Positions 50,408-60,403 are shown, counted from the stretch's first letter. The stretch: 64,000 nt of DNA from Shimia sp049116215 (GCF_049116215.1 NZ_JAGDZB010000003.1:372001-436000); one strand, 5' to 3'. Numbers and translations: made by a program. The notes: a model not told the origin generated them from the sequence alone.

Positions 50408-51238
50408 TTAGCGGGCGTAGGCCGGTGGCTCCTCGTCGGAGAGCGGCCAATAGAAATCTGGCGGCAGGCCCGCATCGGCACGTTTCTCTTCATTGAACGG
50501 TGGTTTTAGCGCGCCGTGGAAGTATTTTTGCACAAGGCCATGAAACGTCGCTTTGGGATCCAACGCGTGACGGCCGCAAAGGAAGTTGAACCACTTTGAG
50601 CCATAGGCAACATGGCCCACCTCTTCGGCGTAGATGATGCGCAGGGCTTCGAGAGTTTGTTCGTCTTTGGCGTTTTCAAAAATGCGGATCATGCCAGGGG
50701 TCACATCCAATCCGCGTGCCTCAAGCACCATGGGCACCACGGCCAAGCGGCCCATCAAGTCATCCACGGTGTCTTCGGCGGCGCGCCACATGCCTGCATG
50801 GGCTGGAAGGGCGCCATAAAAGCTGTCTTTGGCTTCAAGGCTGTCGCATATCAGGTTGAAATGGTTCGATTCTTCGGCTGCGGATTTCACCCAGTCGTCG
50901 TAGAATCCCAGCGGCATTTCGATGTCGGTAAAGCGGGCAATGATGTCCCAATGCAGATCGACGGCGTTGAGTTCGATATGCGCCACCGCATGAAGCATGG
51001 CGATGCGGCCCTGCGGGCTGCCGGGTTTGCGGCGGGGCACGTCGCGTGGGTTTAGCAATTCAGGTTGCTCTGGACGGGCCGGTTGCAGGGGGGGATTGGC
51101 GGTGCCAATGGGCAATGGTTCACCAGCTGCCCGAGCGGCAAACCACGTCTCTGCGTGTTTTTTGGAAATCGCGGTTTTGGTGCGGCCGTCGGCGGTGGTG
51201 AGTACTTCAACGGCCATTTCGGCAAGGGATTTGGTCAT
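50408..51238 (-). CDS. Ferritin-like DUF455 protein
   Basis: This 276-residue protein is of the DUF455 family, which has a ferritin-like four-helix bundle. Possible di-metal ligands are in LHAVAHIELNAVDLHWDI, AAEESNHFNLI and YAEEVGHVAYGSKWF, each an E-x-x-H type. The family is predicted to be an oxygenase-like enzyme (sometimes compared to MiaE), but no reaction has been shown. It overlaps the peroxiredoxin stop by one base (TGATG), so the two are co-expressed, which points to an oxidative-stress setting. Confidence 0.9.
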   Translation of the reverse strand: MTKSLAEMAVEVLTTADGRTKTAISKKHAETWFAARAAGEPLPIGTANPPLQPARPEQPELLNPRDVPRRKPGSPQGRIAMLHAVAHIELNAVDLHWDIIARFTDIEMPLGFYDDWVKSAAEESNHFNLICDSLEAKDSFYGALPAHAGMWRAAEDTVDDLMGRLAVVPMVLEARGLDVTPGMIRIFENAKDEQTLEALRIIYAEEVGHVAYGSKWFNFLCGRHALDPKATFHGLVQKYFHGALKPPFNEEKRADAGLPPDFYWPLSDEEPPAYAR

Positions 51239-51702
51239 CAGAGTGCTTTTGCTGCCTCCAGAACCTCTTCGGCGTGGCCATCAACTTTCACTTTAGGCCA
51301 GGTGCGGGCGATGTTTCCATCTGCTCCAATCAACACTGTGGAACGGACGATGCCCATAAATGTTTTGCCGTACATTTTTTTCTCAGCCCAGACGCCATAG
51401 TCTTCGCAGACAGTGCCGTTTTCATCCGACAGCAGTGGCACGGTCAGGTTTTGTTTTTCGACAAACTTGCCATGGCTCTTCATGCTGTCTTTGGACACGC
51501 CAAAAACGTGCACGCCAGCAGCGGCGAAGTCTTCGAGCAGGTGGGAAAAGGCGATCGCCTCTTTGGTGCAGCCGGAGGTGTTGTCACGCGGGTAGAAAAA
51601 CAACACCACTGGCGCAGGGCGTAGGGCGGAGAGGGTGACATCGTCACCTGACGTGGACGGTACGGTGAAATCGGGGGCAGGTTGGTTGGTCTCAATCATC
51701 AT
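51238..51702 (-). CDS. bcp: Bcp-type peroxiredoxin
   Basis: This 154-residue thiol peroxidase reduces hydroperoxides. The peroxidatic Cys45 is in YPRDNTSGCTKEA; the resolving cysteine usual five residues later is absent, so this is a one-Cys type or uses the cysteine in GTVCEDYGVW. FGVSKDSMKSHGKFVEKQNLTVPLLSDE and the C-terminal half match the Bcp/PrxQ group. It is divergent from the large AsmA-like gene and leads the DUF455 gene. Confidence 0.93.
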   Translation of the reverse strand: MMIETNQPAPDFTVPSTSGDDVTLSALRPAPVVLFFYPRDNTSGCTKEAIAFSHLLEDFAAAGVHVFGVSKDSMKSHGKFVEKQNLTVPLLSDENGTVCEDYGVWAEKKMYGKTFMGIVRSTVLIGADGNIARTWPKVKVDGHAEEVLEAAKAL

Positions 51703-51775
51703 TTGCTCCTATGCGGCCCAATGTTGCCAAAGCGGTGATCCGGACTTGGGTCGGGCGTCTCTTGCAGGTATAGTT

Positions 51776-54700
51776 TTGTCCACAGGCACCGAAATAACAG
51801 AACACACAGAGGCATCAACCCTGACAGAGAACGGCGATCATAACTCCGCGTCTGAGGGTCCTATTCAACCATCCGAAACCACCGAGGCTGCAAAAAGCGG
51901 TGAGTCGGTGGCCCAGTCGGAGGTGGTGACTACCGAGGCGCAACCCGCGCGGCGTCCGCGACGGGCGCGGCGTTTTGGTGTGATTGCGCTGTTCAGTCTG
52001 AGTGTACCAGTGGTGGCTCTGGCGGTGGCGGCCTTTGTGATCAGCGGCAAGCCTTTGCAGGCGCCCGAGTGGCTGCACGCCCGCGTGCAAGCTGCGATGA
52101 ACCAACAGTTGGACGGGCTAGAGGTAACCATCGAGCATATGGCGCTGGTGGTTGAGGACGACTGGGACCCGAGCATTGAGTTGCAGGGCGTTGAGGTGTC
52201 GTCTGAGGATGGTGGCAGCCCGGTGCGGTTGGAGACGGCGCGCGCACGGTTGGCTTTTGCGCCACTTTTGGATCGTCAGATTGCGCTGCGCGATGTGCAG
52301 GTGTCAGGTGTGACGCTGCTGGTGTTGCGTCAAGAAGACGGGCAGGTTCAGGTGTCGGTTGGACAAGGTGGAGGCGCGTTTCAGACAGACACGGATATCA
52401 CCACCTTTGGCGATCAGGTGGAGGGCTATTTACAAGCGCCGCTTTTGGCAAACCTCGATCTGTTCCAGATTGAAGATGTGACCATCCGGTTTGAGGATCG
52501 CCGGGCGCAGCGGGCGTGGACTGTGGATGGTGGCCATATCACATTGCGGCGCACGGACGAGTTGGTGGAGCTGGCGTCGCAGTTGACGCTGCTAGGCGGA
52601 CGCAGCTACGCCAGCACAATCGAAGCTTCGGTGACAACTCGGTTTGGGTCGCGCACAACCGAGTTTGGGGTGAATTTTGAAGACCTGCCAAGCGATGACA
52701 TTGCCTCGCAATCCGCCGCGCTGAGCTGGTTGCAGATTCTACGTGCGCCGATTTCCGGCGCGTTGCGGGCGAGCATCGACAGCGAAGGCACCCTCGGCAA
52801 TGTGAATGCCACTTTGCAGATTGCAGATGGCGTGTTGCAGCCGGATGGAGCAGTGCGTCCGGTGCCCTTTGAAAGTATGCGCAGCTACCTGACCTATGAT
52901 CCCAACCGTGGCGCGATCCGGTTTGATGAGCTGTCCTTGAGCAGTGATATGGTGCGGGTCAACGCCCATGGCGAGGCGTTTTTTGGGTCTTTGTCACAAG
53001 GCTTGCCGGAAGACTTCTTGGTGCAGCTGACCTTAAATGAATTTCGCGCCAATCCCCGAAATCTGGATGATGACCCGGTGGCGCTGGAGCGGTCCTTTGC
53101 GGATTTTCGGTTGAAGCTTGATCCGTTTGAGCTGGATTTGGGGCAATTGGTGGTGCGCCAGAACGGCAATCAGATTGTGCTAGATGGCAGTTTGACCACC
53201 GAGGGTGAGAATTGGGCTTATGCCTTGAACGGGCATATGGATGAGGTTGTCCCGGAAAGCGTGCTGGCGCTGTGGCCTAAAAGTTTCAAACACAAGCTGC
53301 GCAAATGGATTGACCAGAACATTTACAAGGCGACGTTGCACGACATTGATCTGGCGGTGCGCTCCAGAGGGGCGGAGCCACCAGAGGTCTATGTGGATTT
53401 CCAGTTCCGTGATGTGGATATCAAACCGGTGAAAACCATGCCGCCGGTGCGTGATGGCATTGGCTTTGGCGTGTTGAAGAACCACCAACTGCATATCACG
53501 GCCGAGGCGGGATATGTCGAAGCGGATCAAGGCGGGCGGATTGACGTCACGGGCACCAATATGGTGATCCTGGACACGCGTATCAAACAGTCTCCGTCTG
53601 TGGTGCAGGCACATGCGCGCGGGCCGGTGGAAGCGGTGTTGTCGTTGCTGGATCGTAAGCCGTTGGAGCTGTTCACCAAAGCCAAACTGCCGGTGGATTT
53701 TGCCTCCGGCCATGCGGATCTGGCGGGCACAGTGGAACTGGTGCTTAAGGACAAGCTGCCGATTGAAGAGGCCGCCTATGATGTTTGGGGGGATCTCACC
53801 GGCGTGCGCAGCACACATTTCCTGCCGGGCAAGGAGATGCGCGGCGACTTGCAGGTCACGGCGACGCCAGAACGGGTTGAGGTCTGGGGCGACGGGTTTG
53901 TTGCGGATATTCCGGTGAGCGCCAAATGGCACATGCTGGGCGGGAATGAGAATGCCGGGCGCAGTTGGGTCAGCGGAACAGCGGAATTGAGCGCGGCGGC
54001 GCTGGACACGTTTAAGGTGGGGCTGCCCAAAGGCACGGTGTCTGAGGTTGGACAAGCCAGCTACGAGATGGACATTGTGCGTGACCAGCCCCCGAAAATG
54101 CGGTTGCGATCCGATCTGGTGGGCGTGGGCATGACCTCGCCGCCATTGGGGTGGCGCAAATCAGCAAAGAGCAAAGGCACGCTTGAGGTGGATATGACGC
54201 TGGGCACGTCGCCCAGCATCGATCGGGTGCTGTTTGAGGCACCGGGGCTGAGCGCCAAGGGGCGGATATCGATTGCAGAGGGTGGCGGGCTTGGCGTGGC
54301 GCAAATGGACAGCTTTGCGGTGGGCAGTTGGCTCAGCGGCGCGGGGCGGCTGTTGGGCCGTGGCAAGGCGCCGCCCGACGTGGTGATGACCAGTGGGCGC
54401 TTGGACATGCGGCGTATGCCGGACAGCAGCAAGGATAGTGGGCGTGGCGGCGCGGCGGGCATTGGGCCAATCACGGCTAATGTGGATGAGGTGGTTGTCA
54501 CCGACAGCATCCGCTTGGGGCCGGTGAAAGCAGAGTTGAACTTTGACGGCGGCTTGAGCGGCAGTTTTAATGGCAATTTCAAAGGTGGGCCATTGGTGTA
54601 TGGCACGTTGGCACCGCATCGTCATGGCACGCAGATGCGCGTGACGTCTGATCACGGTGGTAAAATTGCCCAGCTTATGGGGCTGGTGAAATCCGCCAGC

Positions 54701-55201
54701 CGTGGAGCAATGACCCTGTCGATGGTGCCGCGTGCTGCCAAAGGCGAATACGACGGTGTTCTGGAGATGAAAGAGGTCAAGGTGCAGCAAATGCCGTTGG
54801 TGGCGGAGCTGCTCAATGCGATCAGCGTGGTTGGGCTGGTGGAGCAGCTGGCGGGGCCGGGAATTTTGTTCACCGATGTGTTCGCGCGGTTCCGGTTGAC
54901 GCCGGATCGGTTGGTGATTGGCGAAAGCAGTGCGGCGGGGCCTTCGATGGGGCTGTCTGCCAATGGCACGTATGGCTTTGTGCAAGAATGGTTCAACATT
55001 CAAGGCACAGTCTCGCCGATCTACGCGGTGAACGTGATTGGGCGGCCGTTTGCGCGGCGCGGTGAAGGGCTGATTGGGTTCAATTACACCATGCGTGGGC
55101 CGGCGCAGCAGCCGGAGATTTCGGTGAACCCACTCTCGGCCTTGACGCCGGGCTTCTTTAGAGAGATTTTCCGCCGTCCACCTCCGGACCTGAGTAACTA
55201 A
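51776..55201 (+). CDS. Large AsmA-like (DUF3971/YhdP-type) envelope protein
   Basis: This protein of about 1141 residues has a Pro/Thr/Glu-rich cytoplasmic head of some 60 residues, a basic RRPRRARR stretch, one membrane helix (about 68-92) and a very long periplasmic beta-rich body. Proteins of this group are thought to form hydrophobic grooves that carry phospholipids between membranes. The C-terminal AsmA-like domain contains QGTVSPIYAVNVIGRPFARRGEGLIGFNYTMRGPAQQPEISVNPLSALTPG, a family signature (written here for about 20 residues at a time: IYAVNVIGRPFA, GFNYTMRGPAQQPEI). No ATG fits downstream of the divergent bcp start, so TTG 51776 is the best start. Confidence 0.85.
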   Translation: MSTGTEITEHTEASTLTENGDHNSASEGPIQPSETTEAAKSGESVAQSEVVTTEAQPARRPRRARRFGVIALFSLSVPVVALAVAAFVISGKPLQAPEWLHARVQAAMNQQLDGLEVTIEHMALVVEDDWDPSIELQGVEVSSEDGGSPVRLETARARLAFAPLLDRQIALRDVQVSGVTLLVLRQEDGQVQVSVGQGGGAFQTDTDITTFGDQVEGYLQAPLLANLDLFQIEDVTIRFEDRRAQRAWTVDGGHITLRRTDELVELASQLTLLGGRSYASTIEASVTTRFGSRTTEFGVNFEDLPSDDIASQSAALSWLQILRAPISGALRASIDSEGTLGNVNATLQIADGVLQPDGAVRPVPFESMRSYLTYDPNRGAIRFDELSLSSDMVRVNAHGEAFFGSLSQGLPEDFLVQLTLNEFRANPRNLDDDPVALERSFADFRLKLDPFELDLGQLVVRQNGNQIVLDGSLTTEGENWAYALNGHMDEVVPESVLALWPKSFKHKLRKWIDQNIYKATLHDIDLAVRSRGAEPPEVYVDFQFRDVDIKPVKTMPPVRDGIGFGVLKNHQLHITAEAGYVEADQGGRIDVTGTNMVILDTRIKQSPSVVQAHARGPVEAVLSLLDRKPLELFTKAKLPVDFASGHADLAGTVELVLKDKLPIEEAAYDVWGDLTGVRSTHFLPGKEMRGDLQVTATPERVEVWGDGFVADIPVSAKWHMLGGNENAGRSWVSGTAELSAAALDTFKVGLPKGTVSEVGQASYEMDIVRDQPPKMRLRSDLVGVGMTSPPLGWRKSAKSKGTLEVDMTLGTSPSIDRVLFEAPGLSAKGRISIAEGGGLGVAQMDSFAVGSWLSGAGRLLGRGKAPPDVVMTSGRLDMRRMPDSSKDSGRGGAAGIGPITANVDEVVVTDSIRLGPVKAELNFDGGLSGSFNGNFKGGPLVYGTLAPHRHGTQMRVTSDHGGKIAQLMGLVKSASRGAMTLSMVPRAAKGEYDGVLEMKEVKVQQMPLVAELLNAISVVGLVEQLAGPGILFTDVFARFRLTPDRLVIGESSAAGPSMGLSANGTYGFVQEWFNIQGTVSPIYAVNVIGRPFARRGEGLIGFNYTMRGPAQQPEISVNPLSALTPGFFREIFRRPPPDLSN

Positions 55202-55215
55202 CGGCGCGAGCATCG

Positions 55216-56265
55216 ATGCAGCTTTCTGATTTTGATTTTGATCTTCCCGAGTCTTTGATTGCGACCCGGCCCGCTGAGCCGCGCAGTTCGGCGCGTTTGT
55301 TGGTGGCCCGGGGCAGCGAGATCACCGACGGGGTGGTCACGGATCTGGTGGATCTGTTGCAGCCGGGTGACCGGTTGGTCCTGAATGATACCAAGGTGAT
55401 CCCGGCGCGGCTGTCGGGCTATCGCGTACGGCAGGGGCCGGAAGGGGAAACCCAGTCGCGCATGGAGGTGACGCTGTTGGAGCCGCGCGCAGGCGGGGCG
55501 TGGGCGGCATTGATCAAACCATTGCGCAAAATTCGCGAAGGCGAAGAGATTGTCTTTACAGCCGGACTGACAGGGCGGCTGTTGTCCAAAGAGGACGGGC
55601 AGGGCCTGGTACAGTTTGACCTTGAGGGCGATGATTTTGACGCCGCATTGGAAGCGGCAGGCAATATGCCTTTGCCGCCATACATTGCCGCCAAGCGCGC
55701 AGCAGATGAGAAAGACAAAACCGACTATCAGACCGTTTGGGCGAAGCACTCCGGTGCAGTGGCAGCACCAACCGCGTCGCTGCATTTTGATGACGTGTTG
55801 CTGGCAGCTTTGAAGGCGAAGGGGGTGACGTTCACCCATGTGACCTTGCACGTTGGCGCGGGCACGTTCTTGCCGGTGAAAGTCGACAACGTAAAAGAGC
55901 ACAAGATGCATGCCGAATGGGGGCGGGTGACGCAGACAGCGGCGGCTGAGATTGCTGCCACTAAAGCGGCAGGGGGACGGGTGATCCCGGTGGGCACCAC
56001 GGCGCTGCGGCTGATCGAAAGTGCGGCGCGGGAGAGTGGCACAATCCAGTCCTGGGAAGGCAATACCGATATTTTCATTTATCCGGGGTTTGCGTTCAAC
56101 GTGGCAGATGCCTTGATGACAAACTTTCATCTGCCAAAATCTACATTGATGATGCTGGTCAGTGCCTTGTTGGGACAGGAAGAAATTCGCAAGGTGTATG
56201 ACCATGCGGTGAAGGAAGGCTATCGGTTCTTCTCTTATGGCGATGCATCGCTGTTGCTACCCTGA
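55216..56265 (+). CDS. queA: tRNA preQ1(34) S-adenosylmethionine ribosyltransferase-isomerase
   Basis: This 349-residue enzyme moves the ribosyl part of SAM onto preQ1 in tRNA to make epoxyqueuosine. It begins MQLSDFDFDLPESLIATRPA, as QueA proteins do, followed by LVLNDTKVIPARLSG, PLPPYI, a central VTLHVGAGTFLPVKVDN and the C-terminal FAFNVADALMTNFHLPKSTLMMLVSALLG. Length is normal. It lies 14 bases after the AsmA-like gene and may be co-transcribed with it. The downstream MFS gene is 116 bases away. Confidence 0.96.
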   Translation: MQLSDFDFDLPESLIATRPAEPRSSARLLVARGSEITDGVVTDLVDLLQPGDRLVLNDTKVIPARLSGYRVRQGPEGETQSRMEVTLLEPRAGGAWAALIKPLRKIREGEEIVFTAGLTGRLLSKEDGQGLVQFDLEGDDFDAALEAAGNMPLPPYIAAKRAADEKDKTDYQTVWAKHSGAVAAPTASLHFDDVLLAALKAKGVTFTHVTLHVGAGTFLPVKVDNVKEHKMHAEWGRVTQTAAAEIAATKAAGGRVIPVGTTALRLIESAARESGTIQSWEGNTDIFIYPGFAFNVADALMTNFHLPKSTLMMLVSALLGQEEIRKVYDHAVKEGYRFFSYGDASLLLP

Positions 56266-56381
56266 CGATTTTTGAGACGATGCCGCAAAATGACATGTCG
56301 CTGTCGCGATTGGATGCGATGGCCGGAACCGCGTTTTGCATACGGGCACATCTGTGAGACAGTTGTGTTGAGGATCGTCCA

Positions 56382-57647
56382 ATGGGTCAGTTTCTAAAAG
56401 GTGCGTGGCCGCTGCTGCTGGGAATGTTGTTGCTGATGGTCGGCAACGGTATGCACGGGACGTTGCTGGGTATTCGCGGCGAGGCGGCGGGGTTCTCGAC
56501 CTTTGAGATGTCGATGGTGATGTCGGCCTATTTTGTTGGCTTTCTGGGTGGCAGCCGCATGACACCTGAATTGATCCGCCGTGTTGGGCATGTGCGGGTG
56601 TTTGCGGCGATGGCCTCTATGATCTCGGCTGTTCTGATCCTGTATCCGACGCTGGAACACCCGGTGGCCTGGATCGCCGGACGCGCGTTGATGGGGCTGT
56701 GTTTCTCTGGAGTGTATGTCACGGCGGAAAGCTGGCTCAACAATGCGGCGACCAATGACACACGTGGCAAAGCCCTGTCGATCTATATGATGGTGCAGAT
56801 GTTTGGCATCGTCGCCGCGCAGGGCATGTTGACCATTCCGGATGCGACCGGGTTCTTGTTGTTTGTGATCCCCTCAGTGTTGGTTTCGATCTCTTTTGCG
56901 CCCATTTTGCTATCGGTGTCGCCGACGCCTGCGTTTGACACCACCAAGCCCATGAGCCTGAAAGAGCTGTTCCAGAATTCGCCACTGGGCGTGGTGGGCA
57001 TGTTCTTGCTTGGCGGCGTGTTTTCGGCACAGTTTGGTATGTCAGCAGTGTTTGCCACGCGCGCTGGTTTGACCCTGAGTGAATTGTCTTTGTTTGTCGC
57101 GGCATTTTATATTGGCGCGACAGTGTTTCAGTACCCACTTGGGTGGATGAGCGACCGGATGGATCGGCGCGTGTTGATCATGTTTGTGGCCGCGATTGGT
57201 GCGTCAGGGGCAACACTGGGCTTCTTTGCCGGGGACAACTATTTGATGTTGCTTGTGTCCGCGCTTTTCATTGGGGGATTTTCAAATCCGCTGTATTCCA
57301 TGCTGATTGCCCACGCTAACGACTTTCTGGAGTATGAAGATATGGCGGCGGCTTCAGGCGGCTTGGTGTTTGTGAATGGCGTGGGGGCGATTGCGGGGCC
57401 CATGATCACCGGGTGGATGATGGATGCTATTGGGCCCAGCGGTTACTTTATCTACCTGGTTATTCCGCTGGCGGCTCTGGGCCTTTACGCCGGGTATCGC
57501 ACGACGCGGCGTCCTGCGGCTTCTGTGGAAGATACCGGCAGCTATACCGCAGTTATGCCCACAGCCTCTGTGGTTGCGGTTGAGGTCGCGCAAGAGCTGG
57601 CTATTGAGACGGCGATGGAGGAAGAGCAGGAAGCTGCCGCTGGGTAA
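56382..57647 (+). CDS. MFS transporter
   Basis: This 421-residue protein has twelve predicted membrane helices. The loop between helices 2 and 3 contains GFLGGSRMTPELIRRVGHVRVF, the motif A position, and the second half repeats it as GWMSDRMDRRVLIMF. It resembles the YcaD/UMF-like MFS subgroup with a hydrophilic C-terminal tail rich in Glu and Ala. The substrate cannot be inferred. It is downstream of queA with no obvious terminator between, though a separate promoter is possible. Confidence 0.9.
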   Translation: MGQFLKGAWPLLLGMLLLMVGNGMHGTLLGIRGEAAGFSTFEMSMVMSAYFVGFLGGSRMTPELIRRVGHVRVFAAMASMISAVLILYPTLEHPVAWIAGRALMGLCFSGVYVTAESWLNNAATNDTRGKALSIYMMVQMFGIVAAQGMLTIPDATGFLLFVIPSVLVSISFAPILLSVSPTPAFDTTKPMSLKELFQNSPLGVVGMFLLGGVFSAQFGMSAVFATRAGLTLSELSLFVAAFYIGATVFQYPLGWMSDRMDRRVLIMFVAAIGASGATLGFFAGDNYLMLLVSALFIGGFSNPLYSMLIAHANDFLEYEDMAAASGGLVFVNGVGAIAGPMITGWMMDAIGPSGYFIYLVIPLAALGLYAGYRTTRRPAASVEDTGSYTAVMPTASVVAVEVAQELAIETAMEEEQEAAAG

Positions 57648-57793
57648 GCAAGCCTCTGCCGGTGTTAGCGCCAAAGGTCGCGGGCTGTGTCGGAATGTTG
57701 CATTTTGTGACTATTCTTTCTTATTTTTCTGGGTGTAACCTCCTAAGTACTAAGCGTCTTTGATGAGACGGAACAGGCAAAAGGAGAAGGGAC

Positions 57794-58369
57794 ATGGTGG
57801 GTCCCGAAGAAGTACTTTCGTATTGGCTTGACGAGGTTGGGCCGAGCGGTTGGTATGCAGTTTCCGAAAAGCTGGACGCAGAGATCCGGCAGCGGTTTGA
57901 GGCAACATGGGACGTGGCGCAGGCCGGTGGTCTTGGGCAATGGTTAACCTACGCCAGTGGCACCTTGGCTTACCTGATTCTCACCGATCAGTTTTCGCGC
58001 AATATGTTCCGCGGCAGTGGCAAAGCTTTTGCTAGCGACCATAAGGCGCTTGCGGCGGCTAAATCTGCGATTGACAAAAAGTGGGATCAGAAAATCGACG
58101 GCCCCGCGCGGCAGTTTTTCTTTCTGCCACTGATGCATTCGGAGAACCTCTGTGATCAGGAGCGCTGTGTACGCATGTTTCTACAACGGATGGGCGATGC
58201 CGATAGCAATCTGTTGCACGCGCAAGCCCACCGCGAGGTGATCCGGAAGTTTGGGCGTTTCCCATATCGCAATGAAGCGCTGGCTCGGGCCTCTACTGAA
58301 GTGGAAATGGCCTATGTTGCTAATGGTGGCTACGGCGCAACCGTGCGGGAACTTCAGGCCACGGGCTAA
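57794..58369 (+). CDS. DUF924 family protein
   Basis: This 191-residue helical protein belongs to DUF924, whose members have a TPR-like alpha-helical fold. Family segments are VLSYWLDEVGPSGWY near the start, LILTDQFSRNMFRGSGKAFASDHKAL in the middle and FFFLPLMHSENLCDQERCV and RFGRFPYRNE-like (KFGRFPYRNEALARAST) later. AAAAGGAGAAGGGAC supplies a strong ribosome-binding site. The molecular function of the family is not known. It converges with the coiled-coil protein gene at 58373. Confidence 0.9.
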   Translation: MVGPEEVLSYWLDEVGPSGWYAVSEKLDAEIRQRFEATWDVAQAGGLGQWLTYASGTLAYLILTDQFSRNMFRGSGKAFASDHKALAAAKSAIDKKWDQKIDGPARQFFFLPLMHSENLCDQERCVRMFLQRMGDADSNLLHAQAHREVIRKFGRFPYRNEALARASTEVEMAYVANGGYGATVRELQATG

Positions 58370-58372
58370 CCG

Positions 58373-58825
58373 TTACTCAGAAACGGGGCTGGCGTCCGGC
58401 GTGGATTCGGGCGCGTAGCAACTGGCGATGGTACCGATACGGCCACTCACGCGGGTGGCCACGTCGCTCAACGCGGCTTGCATCAGGGTTTCAGGTGTGT
58501 CCGCGAGGCGGGCGAGATTGCTGTTGATGCCCTCTAGTTCCAATTGCAGCGCATTGGCACGGGTTTGCAGACGCTCGGTGGCCTGAGCGGTCAAGGATGT
58601 GCTGTCGAGGGAGATGGCGGCCAGATCGCTGCGCAGGTTGGCCACTTCGGTGCGCAGGCCATCCACTTTGGTTTCCAATGGCTGCACAATTTGCAAGTTT
58701 TGCGCAAAGCTCGCGACAACGCGCTCGGCGGTGTCCGACAGGCGCCAGAGGAAAAACAGGCAGATTGCCACCAATATCAAGGTGGCATTGATCATGGCAA
58801 CAAGCAGATTTTTCACGGTCTTCAT
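58373..58825 (-). CDS. Membrane-anchored coiled-coil protein
   Basis: I recognise no family. This 150-residue protein has one N-terminal membrane helix (about 7-28) and then a periplasmic coiled coil (about 40-115) with LETKVDGLRTEVANLRSDLAAI and RANALQLELEGINSNLARL heptads. The last 35 residues hold a single cysteine and a Ser/Pro tail. The build resembles small division or envelope adaptors, but nothing specific supports that. It is convergent with the DUF924 gene, 3 bases apart. Confidence 0.72.
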   Translation of the reverse strand: MKTVKNLLVAMINATLILVAICLFFLWRLSDTAERVVASFAQNLQIVQPLETKVDGLRTEVANLRSDLAAISLDSTSLTAQATERLQTRANALQLELEGINSNLARLADTPETLMQAALSDVATRVSGRIGTIASCYAPESTPDASPVSE

Positions 58826-58921
58826 GGCTTGGCTCCCGAGTCGATGATGCGGGCGCAGTGTGCGCCTCTGCTTGCGCGATCACCAGTCAAAAATTGCGCG
58901 TAAAACGGGCGGTTGGCTTTG

Positions 58922-58950
58922 TTGAAGCTGCTGCGGAGTTCCAGTAGGCT
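58922..58950 (+). promoter_or_regulatory. Candidate lpd promoter
   Basis: TTGAAG (58922-58927) and TAGGCT (58945-58950) are 17 bases apart; the ATG follows 33 bases after the -10 box with GGGAGGCGGGGA in between. Confidence 0.5.
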
Positions 58951-58983
58951 CACCGAAAGACAAAGCGGGAGGCGGGGAACACC

Positions 58984-60378
58984 ATGGCCAGCAAGAACTT
59001 CGACATGATTGTGATTGGCGCAGGGCCTGGGGGCTATGTGGCGGCCATTCGGGGCGCACAGTTGGGCCTGAAGGTCGCGATTGTGGAGCGCGAACATATG
59101 GGCGGGATTTGCCTGAACTGGGGCTGTATCCCAACCAAAGCGCTGTTGCGGTCAGCGGAGGTGTTTCACCTGATGGAGCGCGCCAAAGATTTTGGCCTGA
59201 AGGCTGAGGGCATTGGCTATGACATTGACGCGGTGGTGAAGCGCTCGCGCGGGGTGGCCAAACAGCTGAGCTCCGGTGTCGCGTTCTTGATGAAGAAGAA
59301 CAAGATTGAGGTCTTCATGGGCGAGGCGACCTTGCCGGCCAAAGGCAAGGTCTCGGTGAAGGGCGAAAATGGCGTTAAAGAGCTGACCGCGAAGAACATC
59401 GTTTTGGCCACCGGCGCACGGGCGCGGGAATTGCCGGGGCTGGAAGGCGATGGCAAGCGGGTGTGGACTTACAAGGACGCGTTGGTGCCACCGCATATGC
59501 CAAAGAAATTGCTGGTGATTGGCTCCGGCGCGATTGGGATCGAGTTTGCGAGTTTCTACAATACGCTGGGCGCGGAAACGACGGTTGTAGAGGTCATGGA
59601 TCGGGTTTTGCCGGTTGAAGATGCGGAGATAAGTGCTTTTGCCAAAAAGCAATTTGTCAAACAGGGCATGACGATCTTGGAGGAATCCACGGTCAAGAAG
59701 CTGGATCGCGGCAAGGACAAAGTCACCGCGCATATTGAGGCGGGTGGCAAGGTCACGACGCAAGAGTTCGACACCGTGATTTCGGCGGTGGGCATTGTTG
59801 GCAATGTCGAGAACCTCGGCCTGGAAAAGCTGGGTGTGAAAATTGACCGAACCCATGTGGTGACGGATCAATACTGCCAGACCGGTGTGGACGGGCTGTT
59901 TGCAATTGGTGACATCGCGGGTGCGCCGTGGTTGGCGCATAAGGCGAGCCATGAGGGTGTGATGGTTGCGGAGCTGATCGCTGGTGGCAAACCACATCCG
60001 GTGAAGCCGGAGAGCATTGCGGGCTGTACCTATTGCCATCCACAGGTGGCGAGCGTTGGCTACACGGAGGCCAAGGCCAAAGAGCTGGGCTATGAGGTGA
60101 AAGTCGGGCGCTTCCCGTTTATCGGAAATGGTAAAGCGATTGCTTTGGGCGAGCCTGAAGGCATGGTGAAAACCGTGTTTGATGCCAAGACCGGTGAGTT
60201 GCTTGGCGCGCATATGGTAGGGGCGGAAGTCACCGAGCTGATCCAGGGCTATGTGGTGGGGCGTCAGCTTGAGACCACAGAGGCAGAGCTGATGGAGACT
60301 GTGTTCCCGCATCCAACGCTGAGTGAGATGATGCACGAGAGCGTGCTGGACGCCTATGATCGGGTGATCCACATCTAG
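58984..60378 (+). CDS. lpdA: Dihydrolipoyl dehydrogenase (E3)
   Basis: This 464-residue flavoprotein reoxidises dihydrolipoamide in 2-oxoacid dehydrogenase complexes. FAD motif GAGPGGYVAA is near residue 12, the redox disulfide is Cys43-Cys48 in GGICLNWGCIPTK, the NAD motif is VIGSGAIGIEFASFY near 180, and the C-terminal catalytic His-Glu pair is in VFPHPTLSEMMHE. It is not in an operon with pdhABC, which lies some 26 kb away, so it could serve pyruvate, 2-oxoglutarate or branched-chain complexes. GGGAGGCGGGGA precedes the ATG. Confidence 0.96.
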   Translation: MASKNFDMIVIGAGPGGYVAAIRGAQLGLKVAIVEREHMGGICLNWGCIPTKALLRSAEVFHLMERAKDFGLKAEGIGYDIDAVVKRSRGVAKQLSSGVAFLMKKNKIEVFMGEATLPAKGKVSVKGENGVKELTAKNIVLATGARARELPGLEGDGKRVWTYKDALVPPHMPKKLLVIGSGAIGIEFASFYNTLGAETTVVEVMDRVLPVEDAEISAFAKKQFVKQGMTILEESTVKKLDRGKDKVTAHIEAGGKVTTQEFDTVISAVGIVGNVENLGLEKLGVKIDRTHVVTDQYCQTGVDGLFAIGDIAGAPWLAHKASHEGVMVAELIAGGKPHPVKPESIAGCTYCHPQVASVGYTEAKAKELGYEVKVGRFPFIGNGKAIALGEPEGMVKTVFDAKTGELLGAHMVGAEVTELIQGYVVGRQLETTEAELMETVFPHPTLSEMMHESVLDAYDRVIHI

Positions 60379-60403
60379 GTGTGCAGGCGCTTTTGGATAC
60401 AAG

